DNA of 28,921 nucleotides from CAZHRC01 sp964533865 (GCA_964533865.1 CAZHRC010000021.1:1-28921); one strand, 5' to 3'. Counted from the stretch's first letter, positions 7,671 through 16,155 are shown. Notes: generated by a model not told the origin, from the letters alone. A program made the numbers and translations.

Positions 7671-8909
7671 ATGATTACAAACTACGATGAATTACTGCAT
7701 AAATACGCACGGCTGGTGGTAGAAGTCGGTGCGAATGTCCAACCTGGCGAGCCTGTGACGGTGCGCTGTCCTGTGGAGCAGGCGGCTTTTGGCCGGCTTC
7801 TCGCCAAGTACAGTTACGAGAGAGGCGCAGAGGAAGTCATTATGAACTGGGACGATGACGCCCTCAATTTGATGAAATACGAGAATGCGCCGATGGCAGT
7901 CTTTGAAAACGTCCCCCAATGGGCTGTAGATAAAACCGAGTACTACTACAAAAAAGGCACCAATGTGATCTCCATCCACGCTCAAGACCCTGAGTTGCTA
8001 AAACACGTGGATCCTCATAAGATTTTGGCAGCGACTAAGGCAAATAATCTCGCCTTTAAACACTTGGACTTCTACACGATGAACGATGTGGTCAGCTGGT
8101 GTGTGGTCGCTATTCCTTCGACGGGATGGGCGGCAAAAGTCTTTCCGGATGTGCCCGTCGACGAAGCCATCGACAAGTTGTGGACGGCGATTTTCGAGAC
8201 TACTCGCCTATTTGAAGAAGATCCTGTCGGCGCTTGGCAGACCCACTTGGCAAATCTCAAAGACAAGTCCGAAAAGCTCAACGCTCTGCGCTTTGAAACC
8301 CTTCACTACACCGCCTCTAACGGCACGGATTTGATGGTGCGCTTGCCTAAAGGCCACCTGTGGTTATCGGGAGCGTCGATCAACTCGAAGGGGACGACTT
8401 TTGTCGCCAATATGCCCACGGAAGAAGTGTTTACCCTGCCTGCAAAGACAGGGGTCGACGGTGTGCTCTACGCCACAAAACCTTTGAGCTACGCGGGCAA
8501 CCTGATCGATGGGTTCCATTTGACTTTTGAGGGCGGGAAGGTCGTCGACTTCCACGCAGAAGTCGGAGAAGCCTATCTGACCAATTTGTTGGAAGAAGAC
8601 GAAAACGGCAAATACTTGGGCGAGGTCGCTCTTGTCCCCTACCACTCGCCGATTTCCCAATCGAGCATTCTCTTTTATAATACCCTTTTTGACGAAAATG
8701 CCTCCTGTCACTTTGCCTTTGGCAAGGCCTATCCTACGACTATCGACGGCGGCGAAGCGATGAGCCCAGAGGAACTGGAAGCGGCGGAGGTCAACGATTC
8801 GCTGATCCACGTGGATTTTATGGTGGGCTCTAAGGACCTTTCCATCGTCGGCACCACCGCAGAGGGCGTCAAAATTCCCGTGTTTACCGACGGGGACTGG
8901 GCGATTTAA
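7671..8909 (+). CDS. M29-family metalloaminopeptidase (AmpS/PepS type)
   Basis: A 412-residue protein from the ATG at 7671; an in-frame GTG at 7626 is rejected because AAGGAG at 7659-7664 sits at the right distance from 7671. The likely dinuclear-metal ligands of family M29 are all visible: Glu251 (NMPTEEVFT), Glu318 (LGEVALVP), His347 (ASCHFAFG), His380 and Asp382 (IHVDFMVG). It removes N-terminal residues from short peptides in the cytoplasm. It is the first gene of the methionine operon, 1 bp before the next gene, so it is probably co-expressed with methionine synthesis. The family assignment is firm; the exact substrate preference is not. Confidence 0.93.
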   Translation: MITNYDELLHKYARLVVEVGANVQPGEPVTVRCPVEQAAFGRLLAKYSYERGAEEVIMNWDDDALNLMKYENAPMAVFENVPQWAVDKTEYYYKKGTNVISIHAQDPELLKHVDPHKILAATKANNLAFKHLDFYTMNDVVSWCVVAIPSTGWAAKVFPDVPVDEAIDKLWTAIFETTRLFEEDPVGAWQTHLANLKDKSEKLNALRFETLHYTASNGTDLMVRLPKGHLWLSGASINSKGTTFVANMPTEEVFTLPAKTGVDGVLYATKPLSYAGNLIDGFHLTFEGGKVVDFHAEVGEAYLTNLLEEDENGKYLGEVALVPYHSPISQSSILFYNTLFDENASCHFAFGKAYPTTIDGGEAMSPEELEAAEVNDSLIHVDFMVGSKDLSIVGTTAEGVKIPVFTDGDWAI

Positions 8910-8910
8910 C

Positions 8911-9582
8911 ATGGATATCGCCCTTCATCCCCTCGACGCCAAACCGATCCTCAACTACTTGGGCTACCGGGGCAAGGCGTCGGATGACACTATTCTCACC
9001 GCTATTGACGAGGCTTTTTCCGAACTGCTTCAAGTGGCAAAACCCAAGGCGATTTGGAAAGAGGTGACTTTTGAGCGACGGGATGAACGGCTCTACCTCT
9101 CTCCCGCCTTTCCTTTGATCGGCGAGTCCATCGCCTCCCACCTCGCCGACTGCCACAAAGGCTACTTGCTCTGCGCCACTTTGGGCATTGGGGTGGACCA
9201 GTGGATTCGACAATTGCAAATCCGAGAGATGACTAAAGCTGTAGTCGTCGATGCGATGTGTTCTGTGGCCATTGAACAGGTATTGGACTCGGCGATGGCG
9301 CAGTACGCCACATCCCTTACCGAGTCGCTCTACTCCACAGATCGTTTTGCCCCTGGCTATGGGGATTTGCCACTGGAGACGACAAAACTCTTTTTGAATC
9401 TACTCAACGCTCAACGGGCCATTGGCCTGACGACCACTAGCCACGGGTTGATGATCCCGAGAAAATCGGTGGTGGCTCTGGTGGGATTAGCCGATCGGCC
9501 ACAGCGCCAATTTGACGACCCTTGTAGCCGTTGCGATGCTAACGGCGATTGCGATTATTCAAGAAAGGATTGCCATGACTAA
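8911..9582 (+). CDS. MetH reactivation-domain-like protein
   Basis: A 223-residue protein resembling the C-terminal activation domain of B12-dependent methionine synthase, which binds SAM for reductive methylation of inactive cobalamin. The signature RFAPGYGDLPL (145-155) and the later MIPRKSVVALVG match this fold. The C-terminus carries a cysteine cluster (Cys205, 208, 214 and 221 in CSRC...GDC...KDC) that may hold a metal or iron-sulphur centre; its function is inferred. The neighbouring MetH (9575) lacks this domain, so the two proteins probably act together. The gene starts 1 bp after the aminopeptidase and its stop overlaps metH by 8 bp. Confidence 0.85.
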   Translation: MDIALHPLDAKPILNYLGYRGKASDDTILTAIDEAFSELLQVAKPKAIWKEVTFERRDERLYLSPAFPLIGESIASHLADCHKGYLLCATLGIGVDQWIRQLQIREMTKAVVVDAMCSVAIEQVLDSAMAQYATSLTESLYSTDRFAPGYGDLPLETTKLFLNLLNAQRAIGLTTTSHGLMIPRKSVVALVGLADRPQRQFDDPCSRCDANGDCDYSRKDCHD

Positions 9583-11950
9583 ACACATTACCCTACTCGA
9601 CGGGGCCATGGGCACGATGCTCCAAGATGCGGGACTCCCCCTCGGCGAACGCCCAGAACGCTATAACTTGACCCATCCCGAAGCTATCATGGGAATCCAC
9701 AAGCGCTACGTGGACGCGGGATCCCAGGTGATCTACACTAACACTTTTGGCGCTAACCGTCACAAACTCGAAGGCACGGGACTCGACACCCAGGAGGTGA
9801 TCGCCTCTGCGGTGGCCATCGCCAAAAGCGCAGCAGGCGATAAAGCACTCGTCGCTTTGGATATTGGACCCATCGGCGAACTTCTCTCACCAAATGGTAC
9901 TCTGTCCTTCGAGTCGGCCTACGAGATTTTTCGCGAACAGGTCATCGCTGGTGCCCGCGCCGGTTGCGATCTCATCGTATTGGAGACGATGACCGACCTC
10001 TACGAGGTCAAAGCGGGGATTCTCGCTTGTAAGGAAAATTCCGACCTACCCGTCCTCGTGACGATGACTTTCGAACCCAACGGCCGTACGTTTACCGGAG
10101 CGACTTTGGAGTCGATGGCCGCTGTAGTCGAAGGGTTGGGCGCGGATTATATTGGCATCAACTGCTCCCTTGGCCCTGCTGAGATCGCCCCGTTGGTGGA
10201 GCGATTGGCAAAAGAAACTTCCCTCCCTCTGGTCGTCAAGGCCAACGCAGGGTTGCCCAATTTAGAAACTGGCACCTACGATCTTTCCACTGAAGACTAC
10301 GCCGCCCAAGCCGTTGCCTTACTCGAAGCAGGCGTGGCTTTTATCGGCGGGTGCTGTGGCACGACACCGGCCTACATCGCTGAACTCAAAAAAGCGGTGG
10401 ATGAGCGAGGCGGAAAGGTCGAGCCGCGCTCCGTCCACCCCTCCGCCACCATTTGCTGTACGCCGACTGTCGCTGTGCGAAGAGGCACTCCCCACATTGT
10501 CGGCGAGCGGTTGAACCCGACGGGTAAGAAGCGGTTTCAACAGGCTCTGGTAGATGGGGACTACGATTATTTGCTACGCCAAGCTTTGGAGCAAGTCGAT
10601 GCTAAAGCTCACGTCCTCGACGTCAACGTCGGCCATCCCGGCATCGACGAGGTAATCGTTCTGCCCGAAGTGGTGACCCTTCTTCAAAGCGTATTGGACA
10701 CTCCTCTTCAAATCGACACCACCCACATTGACGCTATGGAAGCGGCGCTACGATTGTACAACGGCACCCCCATTCTCAACTCGGTCAATGGCAAAGCCGA
10801 TAATTTGGCTCAGGTGCTGCCTTTGGTGAAGAAATACGGTGCATCTGTGGTGTGTTTGCCACTCGACGAAGCAGGGATTCCCGATACGGCTCAGGGTCGC
10901 CTCGCCATTGCAAAGCGCATTGTGGAAGCGGCGAAAGCCCACGGGATTCCCAAGGAAAAGTTGATTTTTGACGGGTTGACGATGACGGTTTCCGCCGAAC
11001 CCGCCAGTGGACGGGTGACTTTAGACACCTTGGATGCAATCAAAAGCGAACTCGGTACACTGACCACTCTTGGCGTCTCCAATATTTCTTTTGGATTGCC
11101 CAACCGCGGCCTCCTCAATCGGACTTTTCTCGTCCTCGCTTTGGAACACGGGCTGGACTTAGCGATTATCAACCCTAACCATCGCCAAATGGTCGAGGTT
11201 TTGCTCGCCCATAATGCCTTATCCAATAAGGATCCGGATATGGCGGAATACATCGCCTGGACGGCATCTACAGAGGTGGAAGCGCCAAAAACGGGGTCGA
11301 GCACCACCCTTACTTTGCGCGAAGCGATCACTCGAGGGTTGCGTTCTGAAACGCGAACCTTGACCAAAGCCTACTTGATCGACCACGAACCTGGGGATTT
11401 GGTGGAAAAGGAATTGATCCCTGCATTGGATGAGGTCGGTGCCGAGTTTGAAGCGGGAACCACATTCTTGCCCCAGTTGATCAACGCGGCAACCGCCGCC
11501 CAAGAAGCTTTTGAACTGTTGAGAGAAAAACTCGCTTCGGAAAAAAACGACCATGTTTCCAAAGGCAAGATCCTCATCGCCACGGTTGAAGGGGATATCC
11601 ACGACATTGGCAAAAACATTGTCAAAGTGGTCTTGGAAAACTACGGTTATACCATTGTGGATTTAGGACGGGATGTCCCTGTCCAAGCGGTGATCGACCG
11701 AGCAGTGGCTGAAGACATTCAACTGATTGGCTTATCTGCGCTGATGACCACCACACTGGAGAGTATGAACAAGACGATTATTGGCTTGCGCCGCGCTCTA
11801 CCCGATGCAAAGATCATGGTAGGCGGTGCGGTACTCACTAAAAAGTACGCTTTAGAAACTTTGGGTGCAGACTTTTTCGCGAGAAACGCCACTGCCAATG
11901 TGCACTACGCTAGAGAATTTTTTCAGGAGGATGCTGATGACCATTCGTGA
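9575..11950 (+). CDS. metH: Cobalamin-dependent methionine synthase, three-module form
   Basis: A 791-residue protein from the ATG at 9575, behind AAGAAAGGA; the longer frame from 9512 is only the tail of the upstream gene. Domains in order: homocysteine S-methyltransferase (1-290) with zinc cysteines Cys197 (GINCSLGP), Cys260 and Cys261 (GGCCGTTP); pterin/methyl-folate-binding domain (about 305-570; VGERLNPTGKKRF); B12 cap and Rossmann B12-binding domain (about 590-791) with DIHDIGK at 674-680, in which His676 should be the lower cobalt ligand. It transfers a methyl group from methyltetrahydrofolate to homocysteine. The usual C-terminal reactivation domain is missing and is supplied by the separate gene at 8911. 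It overlaps the next gene by 14 bp. Confidence 0.95.
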   Translation: MTKHITLLDGAMGTMLQDAGLPLGERPERYNLTHPEAIMGIHKRYVDAGSQVIYTNTFGANRHKLEGTGLDTQEVIASAVAIAKSAAGDKALVALDIGPIGELLSPNGTLSFESAYEIFREQVIAGARAGCDLIVLETMTDLYEVKAGILACKENSDLPVLVTMTFEPNGRTFTGATLESMAAVVEGLGADYIGINCSLGPAEIAPLVERLAKETSLPLVVKANAGLPNLETGTYDLSTEDYAAQAVALLEAGVAFIGGCCGTTPAYIAELKKAVDERGGKVEPRSVHPSATICCTPTVAVRRGTPHIVGERLNPTGKKRFQQALVDGDYDYLLRQALEQVDAKAHVLDVNVGHPGIDEVIVLPEVVTLLQSVLDTPLQIDTTHIDAMEAALRLYNGTPILNSVNGKADNLAQVLPLVKKYGASVVCLPLDEAGIPDTAQGRLAIAKRIVEAAKAHGIPKEKLIFDGLTMTVSAEPASGRVTLDTLDAIKSELGTLTTLGVSNISFGLPNRGLLNRTFLVLALEHGLDLAIINPNHRQMVEVLLAHNALSNKDPDMAEYIAWTASTEVEAPKTGSSTTLTLREAITRGLRSETRTLTKAYLIDHEPGDLVEKELIPALDEVGAEFEAGTTFLPQLINAATAAQEAFELLREKLASEKNDHVSKGKILIATVEGDIHDIGKNIVKVVLENYGYTIVDLGRDVPVQAVIDRAVAEDIQLIGLSALMTTTLESMNKTIIGLRRALPDAKIMVGGAVLTKKYALETLGADFFARNATANVHYAREFFQEDADDHS

Positions 11951-13712
11951 TCGATTACAACAAGGACCTTTTCTGTTTGACGGGGCATTTGGCACCTATT
12001 ACCCGACGGTGGTTAAAAACCCTGAACTTCGATGCGAAATGGCCAACTTGAACGACCCAGCGTCAGTGGTGGCTATTCACCGTGCGTATCTTGACGCTGG
12101 AGCGATGGGGATTCGCACCAATACTTTCGGCGCCAACAAAAGCAACCTCGACTGTGACGACGCCACCCTTAAACAAGTGATCCAAAGGGGGATCGCTTTG
12201 GCAAAGGAAGCCATCGGCGAGAGAGATATCCCCCTTTTTGCAGACATTGGTCCCATTCCCAAAGATACTGACGAAGTGGCTTCTTTCTACGAGGACTATC
12301 GCTACATCGTCGACTGTTTCTTGGAAGCGGGAGTGGAACACTTCATGTTTGAAACCATGGCTGACGAGGTGCCCATGGCTGAGCTTGCCGAATACGTCCG
12401 AGAAAAGTCGCCCGAGGGCTACGTTCTCTGCTCTTTTGAATCGGATCAGGACGGTCGAACGGAAAGCGGCCAGAGCATACGCACGATTTTAGAGCGATTG
12501 GACAAGGTCGATGCCATTGACGCCTTGGGGCTAAACTGTGGAGCAGGTCCTCACCACACGTTGATCACCATGGCAAACCTCCCACCGCTCCACAAGTCCT
12601 TCTCTCTCATTCCTAACACGGGCTACCCCGAAGTCGTGCGCAACACGGTTCGATTTCCAAACAACGCTCGCTACTACACCGATAAAATGACCCAAGGGCT
12701 CAACTTGGGCGCCGGGATTATCGGGGGTTGCTGTGGCACCACGCCTAAACACATCGCCGATTTGGCGGAACTTCTCGCCACAGAGTCCTGGCCCGTCCCT
12801 CAAAAGGGGCTTTTGGTCAGCACCGATGCCAACGCTGCAGCCCCTGGCAAGAGCCCGATGATCCGAAAGATGGAACGGGGAGAAAAGGTGATCGCTGTGG
12901 AGTTTGACTCGCCAAAGAAACCGGATTTGACCGCGTATATGGCAAAATGCCGTCGACTGAAAGCTTTGGGCATCGATGGGATCACCATTGCTGACAACCC
13001 TGTGGCACAGGCGAGGCTCGACGCTTCGGTTCTCGCCTGTAAGATCAAACAAGACTTGGATTTTCAAGCGATCCCCCATTTAACTTGTCGCGATCGCAAC
13101 CTCAACGCGACCAAGAGCCTACTGCTCGCACTTTGGGCGGAAGGGGTGGAAAATGTGCTCATCGTCACTGGCGATCCGGTACTCACCTCGGATAAGGATA
13201 TGATTAAATCGGTGTTCAACTTTAATTCCCGCACCTTGATGGGTTATATTGACGGGTTGAACCGAGAGCAGTTGGACGGCGGATTTAGCATTGCTGGAGC
13301 ACTCAACATCAACGCGGTAAACTTTGATGCTGAGCTAAAAAAGGCGCGGCTAAAGGAAGAACACGGCCTTCAAATCCACTTTACCCAACCGGTCCACAGC
13401 GCCTTGGGGATGGCAAATCTCAAACGGGCCACCGAAGAGCTATCGGCCAAGGTCCTCGGCGGGCTCTACCCCATCGTAGGTCACCGCAACGCCCTGTTTA
13501 TGGCCAACGAACTCTCTGGTATGAACGTGGACCCGGCCATCGTCAACCGCTATGAAGGACTTTCCAAAGAAGAAGCTTCGGATTTGGCAGTGGAATTCAC
13601 GGTGGAGTGGGCGAGTGAAATGGCGGATTTTGTCGATGGATTTTACGTGATCACCCCTTTTTCAAGGGTAGATTTAATCGAGCGGATCGTCCCTCGTATC
13701 AAATCCCTTTAA
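11937..13712 (+). CDS. Bifunctional homocysteine S-methyltransferase/methylenetetrahydrofolate reductase
   Basis: A 591-residue two-domain protein. Residues 1-290 form a second homocysteine methyltransferase domain with LNCGAGP (Cys201) and IIGGCCGTTP (Cys265, Cys266) zinc ligands. Residues about 308-591 form a MetF-type flavin (TIM-barrel) reductase starting near MIRKMERGEKVIAVEFDSPKK, which makes methyltetrahydrofolate. The start is the ATG at 11937: AGGAGG at 11925-11930 leaves a 6-bp gap, while the ATG at 11931 would have none. The gene overlaps metH by 14 bp, so the two are coupled. It supplies the methyl donor and perhaps a second homocysteine route. The fused form is common in Bacillota. 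Confidence 0.93.
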   Translation: MTIRDRLQQGPFLFDGAFGTYYPTVVKNPELRCEMANLNDPASVVAIHRAYLDAGAMGIRTNTFGANKSNLDCDDATLKQVIQRGIALAKEAIGERDIPLFADIGPIPKDTDEVASFYEDYRYIVDCFLEAGVEHFMFETMADEVPMAELAEYVREKSPEGYVLCSFESDQDGRTESGQSIRTILERLDKVDAIDALGLNCGAGPHHTLITMANLPPLHKSFSLIPNTGYPEVVRNTVRFPNNARYYTDKMTQGLNLGAGIIGGCCGTTPKHIADLAELLATESWPVPQKGLLVSTDANAAAPGKSPMIRKMERGEKVIAVEFDSPKKPDLTAYMAKCRRLKALGIDGITIADNPVAQARLDASVLACKIKQDLDFQAIPHLTCRDRNLNATKSLLLALWAEGVENVLIVTGDPVLTSDKDMIKSVFNFNSRTLMGYIDGLNREQLDGGFSIAGALNINAVNFDAELKKARLKEEHGLQIHFTQPVHSALGMANLKRATEELSAKVLGGLYPIVGHRNALFMANELSGMNVDPAIVNRYEGLSKEEASDLAVEFTVEWASEMADFVDGFYVITPFSRVDLIERIVPRIKSL

Positions 13713-13759
13713 ATTTGAGGCAATCAACCCTCGAAAAATCGCCGAGTAAAGCACATCCC

Positions 13760-13785
13760 AGGGGGAGAGCCGCGCTCTTCCCCCT
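13760..13785 (+). terminator. Possible terminator hairpin after the met operon
   Basis: AGGGGGAGAGC-CGC-GCTCTTCCCCCT forms an 11-12 bp GC-rich stem with one bulged T, 48 bp past the stop codon at 13712. There is no T run after it, so it may be an imperfect terminator, a Rho-type stop or an RNA-stabilising structure. It is nested in a longer inverted pair (GGCAATCAACCCT at 13719 and AGGGTT...GATTGCC to 13814). Confidence 0.45.
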
Positions 13786-13799
13786 CGCCAGGTTCAGGG

Positions 13800-13827
13800 T
13801 TGACATCGATTGCCTATATGATATAAT
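13800..13827 (+). promoter_or_regulatory. Consensus sigma-A promoter for the T-box transcript
   Basis: TTGACA (13800-13805) and TATAAT (13822-13827) are both perfect consensus hexamers with a 16-bp spacer. The expected start, near 13834, lies at the front of the T-box leader. A consensus promoter with control by attenuation in the leader is a usual arrangement. Confidence 0.85.
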
Positions 13828-13831
13828 TTGA

Positions 13832-14074
13832 ATAACCGATGAGAAAGAAGTAACGTCGTCAACTTGTTTTACAGCGAGTCCGGGGTGGTGGAAGCCGGGT
13901 AAAAAAAGGGCGTCAAATGGACTTTCGAGGGCTGGATGAAATCTTTATAGAGAGTATCTTCAGACGGCACTTCCCCGTTATCTCGGAAGAAAAATGTGAT
14001 CGCATTTTTTTATTTAACCAACATATGGTGGCACAGCAGGCTCGACCTGTCCTTGTTAGGACGGGTCTTTTTTT
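13832..14074 (+). promoter_or_regulatory. T-box riboswitch, tryptophan-type (UGG specifier)
   Basis: The leader has the T-box landmarks in order. Stem I starts with GAAAG (13843-13847), which pairs with CTTTC (13922-13926); AGTA follows on the 5' side of the specifier loop. The distal region ACAGCGAGTCCGGGGTGGTG and GAAGCCGGG (13871-13899) is the usual AG bulge and terminal loop. The 3' side of the specifier loop holds ATGGA; TGG at 13918-13920 fits the specifier position and would read tRNA-Trp. The T-box TGGTGGCACAGC (14026-14037) offers UGGC to the tRNA end, which fits a discriminator G73, as in tRNA-Trp. It ends in a terminator (14044-14074). Controlled gene: 14110-15348. Confidence 0.88.
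14044..14074 (+). terminator. T-box attenuator terminator
   Basis: GACCTGTCC (14044-14052) pairs with GGACGGGTC (14059-14067) around TTGTTA, followed by seven T (14068-14074). It is 36 bp upstream of the ligase ATG, and should be disrupted when uncharged tRNA stabilises the antiterminator. Confidence 0.88.
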
Positions 14075-14109
14075 GTTTGCTTTTGTGCCCAATCAAAGGA
14101 GCGTGACCC

Positions 14110-15348
14110 ATGCAACACGACATGACCGACTATCAATTTAAAGCCATTTGTGACAATTTATCCACTCTTGTAGACAGGTCCCCTTTTTATGCGGCGAAGT
14201 TTGAAGGGGTGGATGTGGCACTTGAAAGTCTTGAGGATTTTCAAAAGCTGCCGTTCACGGAAAAAGACGATTTGCGAGAGGTCTATCCTTTGGGTCTGGT
14301 CGCTGTTCCAGAAAAAGACATTGTTCGCATTCACTCTTCTTCCGGCACCACTGGGATTCCTGTGATTATTCCCTACACTAAAAAGGACATTGAGGATTGG
14401 GCGATTATTTTTGCGCGCTGCTACGCTATCGCTGGGGTGACGCCAATGGATCGCGTACATATCACTCCAGGTTATGGCCTATGGACTGCGGGTATCGGCT
14501 TTCAAGCCGGTGCCGAACTGCTAGGCGCGATGACCATTCCCCTAGGACCTGGTAACACGGACAAGCAACTGACCATGATGCAAGATCTCAAGTCAACGGT
14601 GCTGTGCGCCACTTCTTCCTACGCGCTACTCCTCGCTGAAGAGATCGAAAAACGCGATATTGGCGACCAGATCCACCTGACGAAAGGGATTATCGGATCG
14701 GAGCGCTGGGGTGAAAAGATGCGCCAGCGCATCGCCGAACAACTCGGAGTGAAACTCTACGATATTTACGGCCTCACCGAGATCTACGGCCCAGGCATCG
14801 CTATTTCCTGTGATGAGGTCAATGGCATGCACTATTTTGACGACTACATCTACTGCGAGATCATCGATCCGCGGACTCTCGAGGTACTACCCATCGGAGA
14901 AATTGGCGAGTTGGTCATCACCACCCTTCAAAAAGAAGGGGCGCCTTTGATTCGCTACCGCACCCACGACCTCACGCGGTTGTTGCCAGGGGACTGCCCT
15001 TGTGGCTGCCCGTATCCGCGTCTCGACACCCTCATCGGTCGCACCGACGACATGGTGAAAATCAAAGGGGTCAATATTTTCCCCGCTCAAGTGGAAGATG
15101 TCATTCGCGATTGTAACGACTGCCTTGGAGAGTATCAATTGATGATCGACCACCTTTACGGCAGAGATATCGCCACCTTGTTTTTTGAAACCAACCTGCC
15201 TAAAAAAGACTGGCCCGCTGCGGAAAAGAAGTTACAACAACTGTTTAAATCCCGTATCGGCATCCAAATCTTTCCCGAAGCGGTCGCTTATTGCGAGCTG
15301 CCCAGAAGCGAAAAGAAATCCACCCGTTTTTTTGATAACCGGTATTAA
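14110..15348 (+). CDS. Phenylacetate-CoA ligase family protein (arylacetate-CoA ligase)
   Basis: A 412-residue adenylate-forming enzyme of the PaaK family, close to the usual 430. The ATP-binding loop SSSGTTGIP lies at 76-84, YGLTEIYGPG in the middle forms the acyl-AMP motif, and LIRYRTHD and GRTDDMVKIKGVNIFP mark the end of the large domain and the C-terminal lid. A CPCGCPYPR cysteine cluster before the lid is common in the anaerobic members. It joins CoA to an aryl-acetate using ATP. The AAAGGAG ribosome site (14095-14101) fixes the ATG at 14110. Control by a tRNA-Trp T-box suggests indoleacetate as substrate in a tryptophan-forming direction; that is inference. No indolepyruvate oxidoreductase gene lies next to it. 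Confidence 0.9.
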   Translation: MQHDMTDYQFKAICDNLSTLVDRSPFYAAKFEGVDVALESLEDFQKLPFTEKDDLREVYPLGLVAVPEKDIVRIHSSSGTTGIPVIIPYTKKDIEDWAIIFARCYAIAGVTPMDRVHITPGYGLWTAGIGFQAGAELLGAMTIPLGPGNTDKQLTMMQDLKSTVLCATSSYALLLAEEIEKRDIGDQIHLTKGIIGSERWGEKMRQRIAEQLGVKLYDIYGLTEIYGPGIAISCDEVNGMHYFDDYIYCEIIDPRTLEVLPIGEIGELVITTLQKEGAPLIRYRTHDLTRLLPGDCPCGCPYPRLDTLIGRTDDMVKIKGVNIFPAQVEDVIRDCNDCLGEYQLMIDHLYGRDIATLFFETNLPKKDWPAAEKKLQQLFKSRIGIQIFPEAVAYCELPRSEKKSTRFFDNRY

Positions 15349-15366
15349 GTTTCACTGTGAGTGATG

Positions 15367-15489
15367 AAGGTCAAGACCCTCCCTGCTGTCTGCTGCCTAG
15401 TACTCTCGAGGATGGGGTCTGAGTTCAAGACCATCTCCGAGGAGCTATCTCGGTGTCCTTTGCCGAGACTAAGGGAGGGTTCTGACCTT
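15367..15489. repeat. Palindromic repeat element, 123 bp (second location)
   Basis: The left terminal 18 bases (15367-15384, AAGGTCAAGACCCTCCCT) are the inverse of the right terminal 18 (15472-15489) with two mismatches. The right arm keeps the CTCGG...TCCTTTGCCGAG hairpin and the CCATCTCCGAG sequence also seen at 341-377. The left arm is more diverged (ACCCTCCCTGCTGTCTGCTG). It lies in the gap between the ligase stop and the niacin transporter gene. The family is the same as the element at 212-405. Confidence 0.75.
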
Positions 15490-15537
15490 TTCCTCACGTC
15501 CTCGACCTTCCAAACGAAGCCCTTCGCTATCACAACA

Positions 15538-15567
15538 ACGCGCAAGTCCAAACGGACTTGCGCGTTT
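15538..15567. terminator. Bidirectional hairpin between convergent genes
   Basis: ACGCGCAAGTCC-AAAC-GGACTTGCGCGT is a perfect 12-bp stem between the plus-strand ligase and the minus-strand niaX-like gene. The following T run is short (TTT on plus, weak on minus), so termination strength is uncertain, but position fits a shared stop. Confidence 0.65.
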
Positions 15568-15587
15568 ATGCTTTGTTTAGGGTTTCC

Positions 15588-16133
15588 TCATGATGCAAAA
15601 GCTCTTTGCACCGGTTTTTTTAACGCTTGCCAGACCACTTGGGCGATGGCAAAGTCCACCATGGAGTGAATGATCGTACCCACTCCTACGAGAAGTAGGA
15701 TGCTTTGAGTTTGCCAAGTCGCGCCAAGTTGGTTGGAGAAGTAGAAGAAAAAGACGACGGCGACTTCGCATATGCCGTGGATAAGTCCGATGAATCCGCT
15801 AAACGCTAGGGAGGACTTGGGGGATTGTAGCAGGCTCGGGTTGTTTTCGAGCATTTTTGCACCTGCGAGGACAAAGATCACATGGGACGCTGCGCGCAGG
15901 ACGACAACGATGGGAAAGCCTGCAAGTTGGAATCCTATGGTGGTGCCAATAGCGACTGCTGCCGCCACTGCCGGGGATATGAACATGGCGATAAAAATCG
16001 GTACGTGGCTGGCCAAGGTGAACGAAGCCGGTTCCAGTATAATTTTAATCGGTGAGATAATCGGGATGATAATGCCGATGGCGACAAGCATAGCCGCTGT
16101 GGTCAATTGTAGGACAGAGTTTTTTTGTTGCAT
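15588..16133 (-). CDS. niaX: Niacin ECF transporter S component (NiaX-like)
   Basis: A 181-residue membrane protein with about six hydrophobic segments and the family-like stretch EPASFTLASHVPIFIAMFISP near residues 36-56. This is the substrate-binding (S) subunit type of energy-coupling-factor transporters, which use shared EcfA/EcfT proteins not present here. Assignment to niacin rests on family resemblance plus its NiaR-type operator and position next to niaR. An AAGGAGATACC ribosome site fixes the ATG at 16133. It has its own promoter, overlapped at the start site by the operator at 16156-16175, so NiaR should repress it when niacin is ample. Confidence 0.85.
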   Translation of the reverse strand: MQQKNSVLQLTTAAMLVAIGIIIPIISPIKIILEPASFTLASHVPIFIAMFISPAVAAAVAIGTTIGFQLAGFPIVVVLRAASHVIFVLAGAKMLENNPSLLQSPKSSLAFSGFIGLIHGICEVAVVFFFYFSNQLGATWQTQSILLLVGVGTIIHSMVDFAIAQVVWQALKKPVQRAFAS

Positions 16134-16155
16134 GGTATCTCCTTATGATGTGTTG

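Noticed and set aside
13990..14009. Hairpin AAAAATG...CATTTTT as a separate terminator
   Set aside because: It lies inside the T-box leader between Stem I and the antiterminator, where a Stem III hairpin is expected.
13917..14141. A 74-codon open frame in the T-box leader
   Set aside because: It starts at the specifier loop and crosses the antiterminator and terminator; the structure of the leader explains the sequence better, and it has no proper ribosome site.
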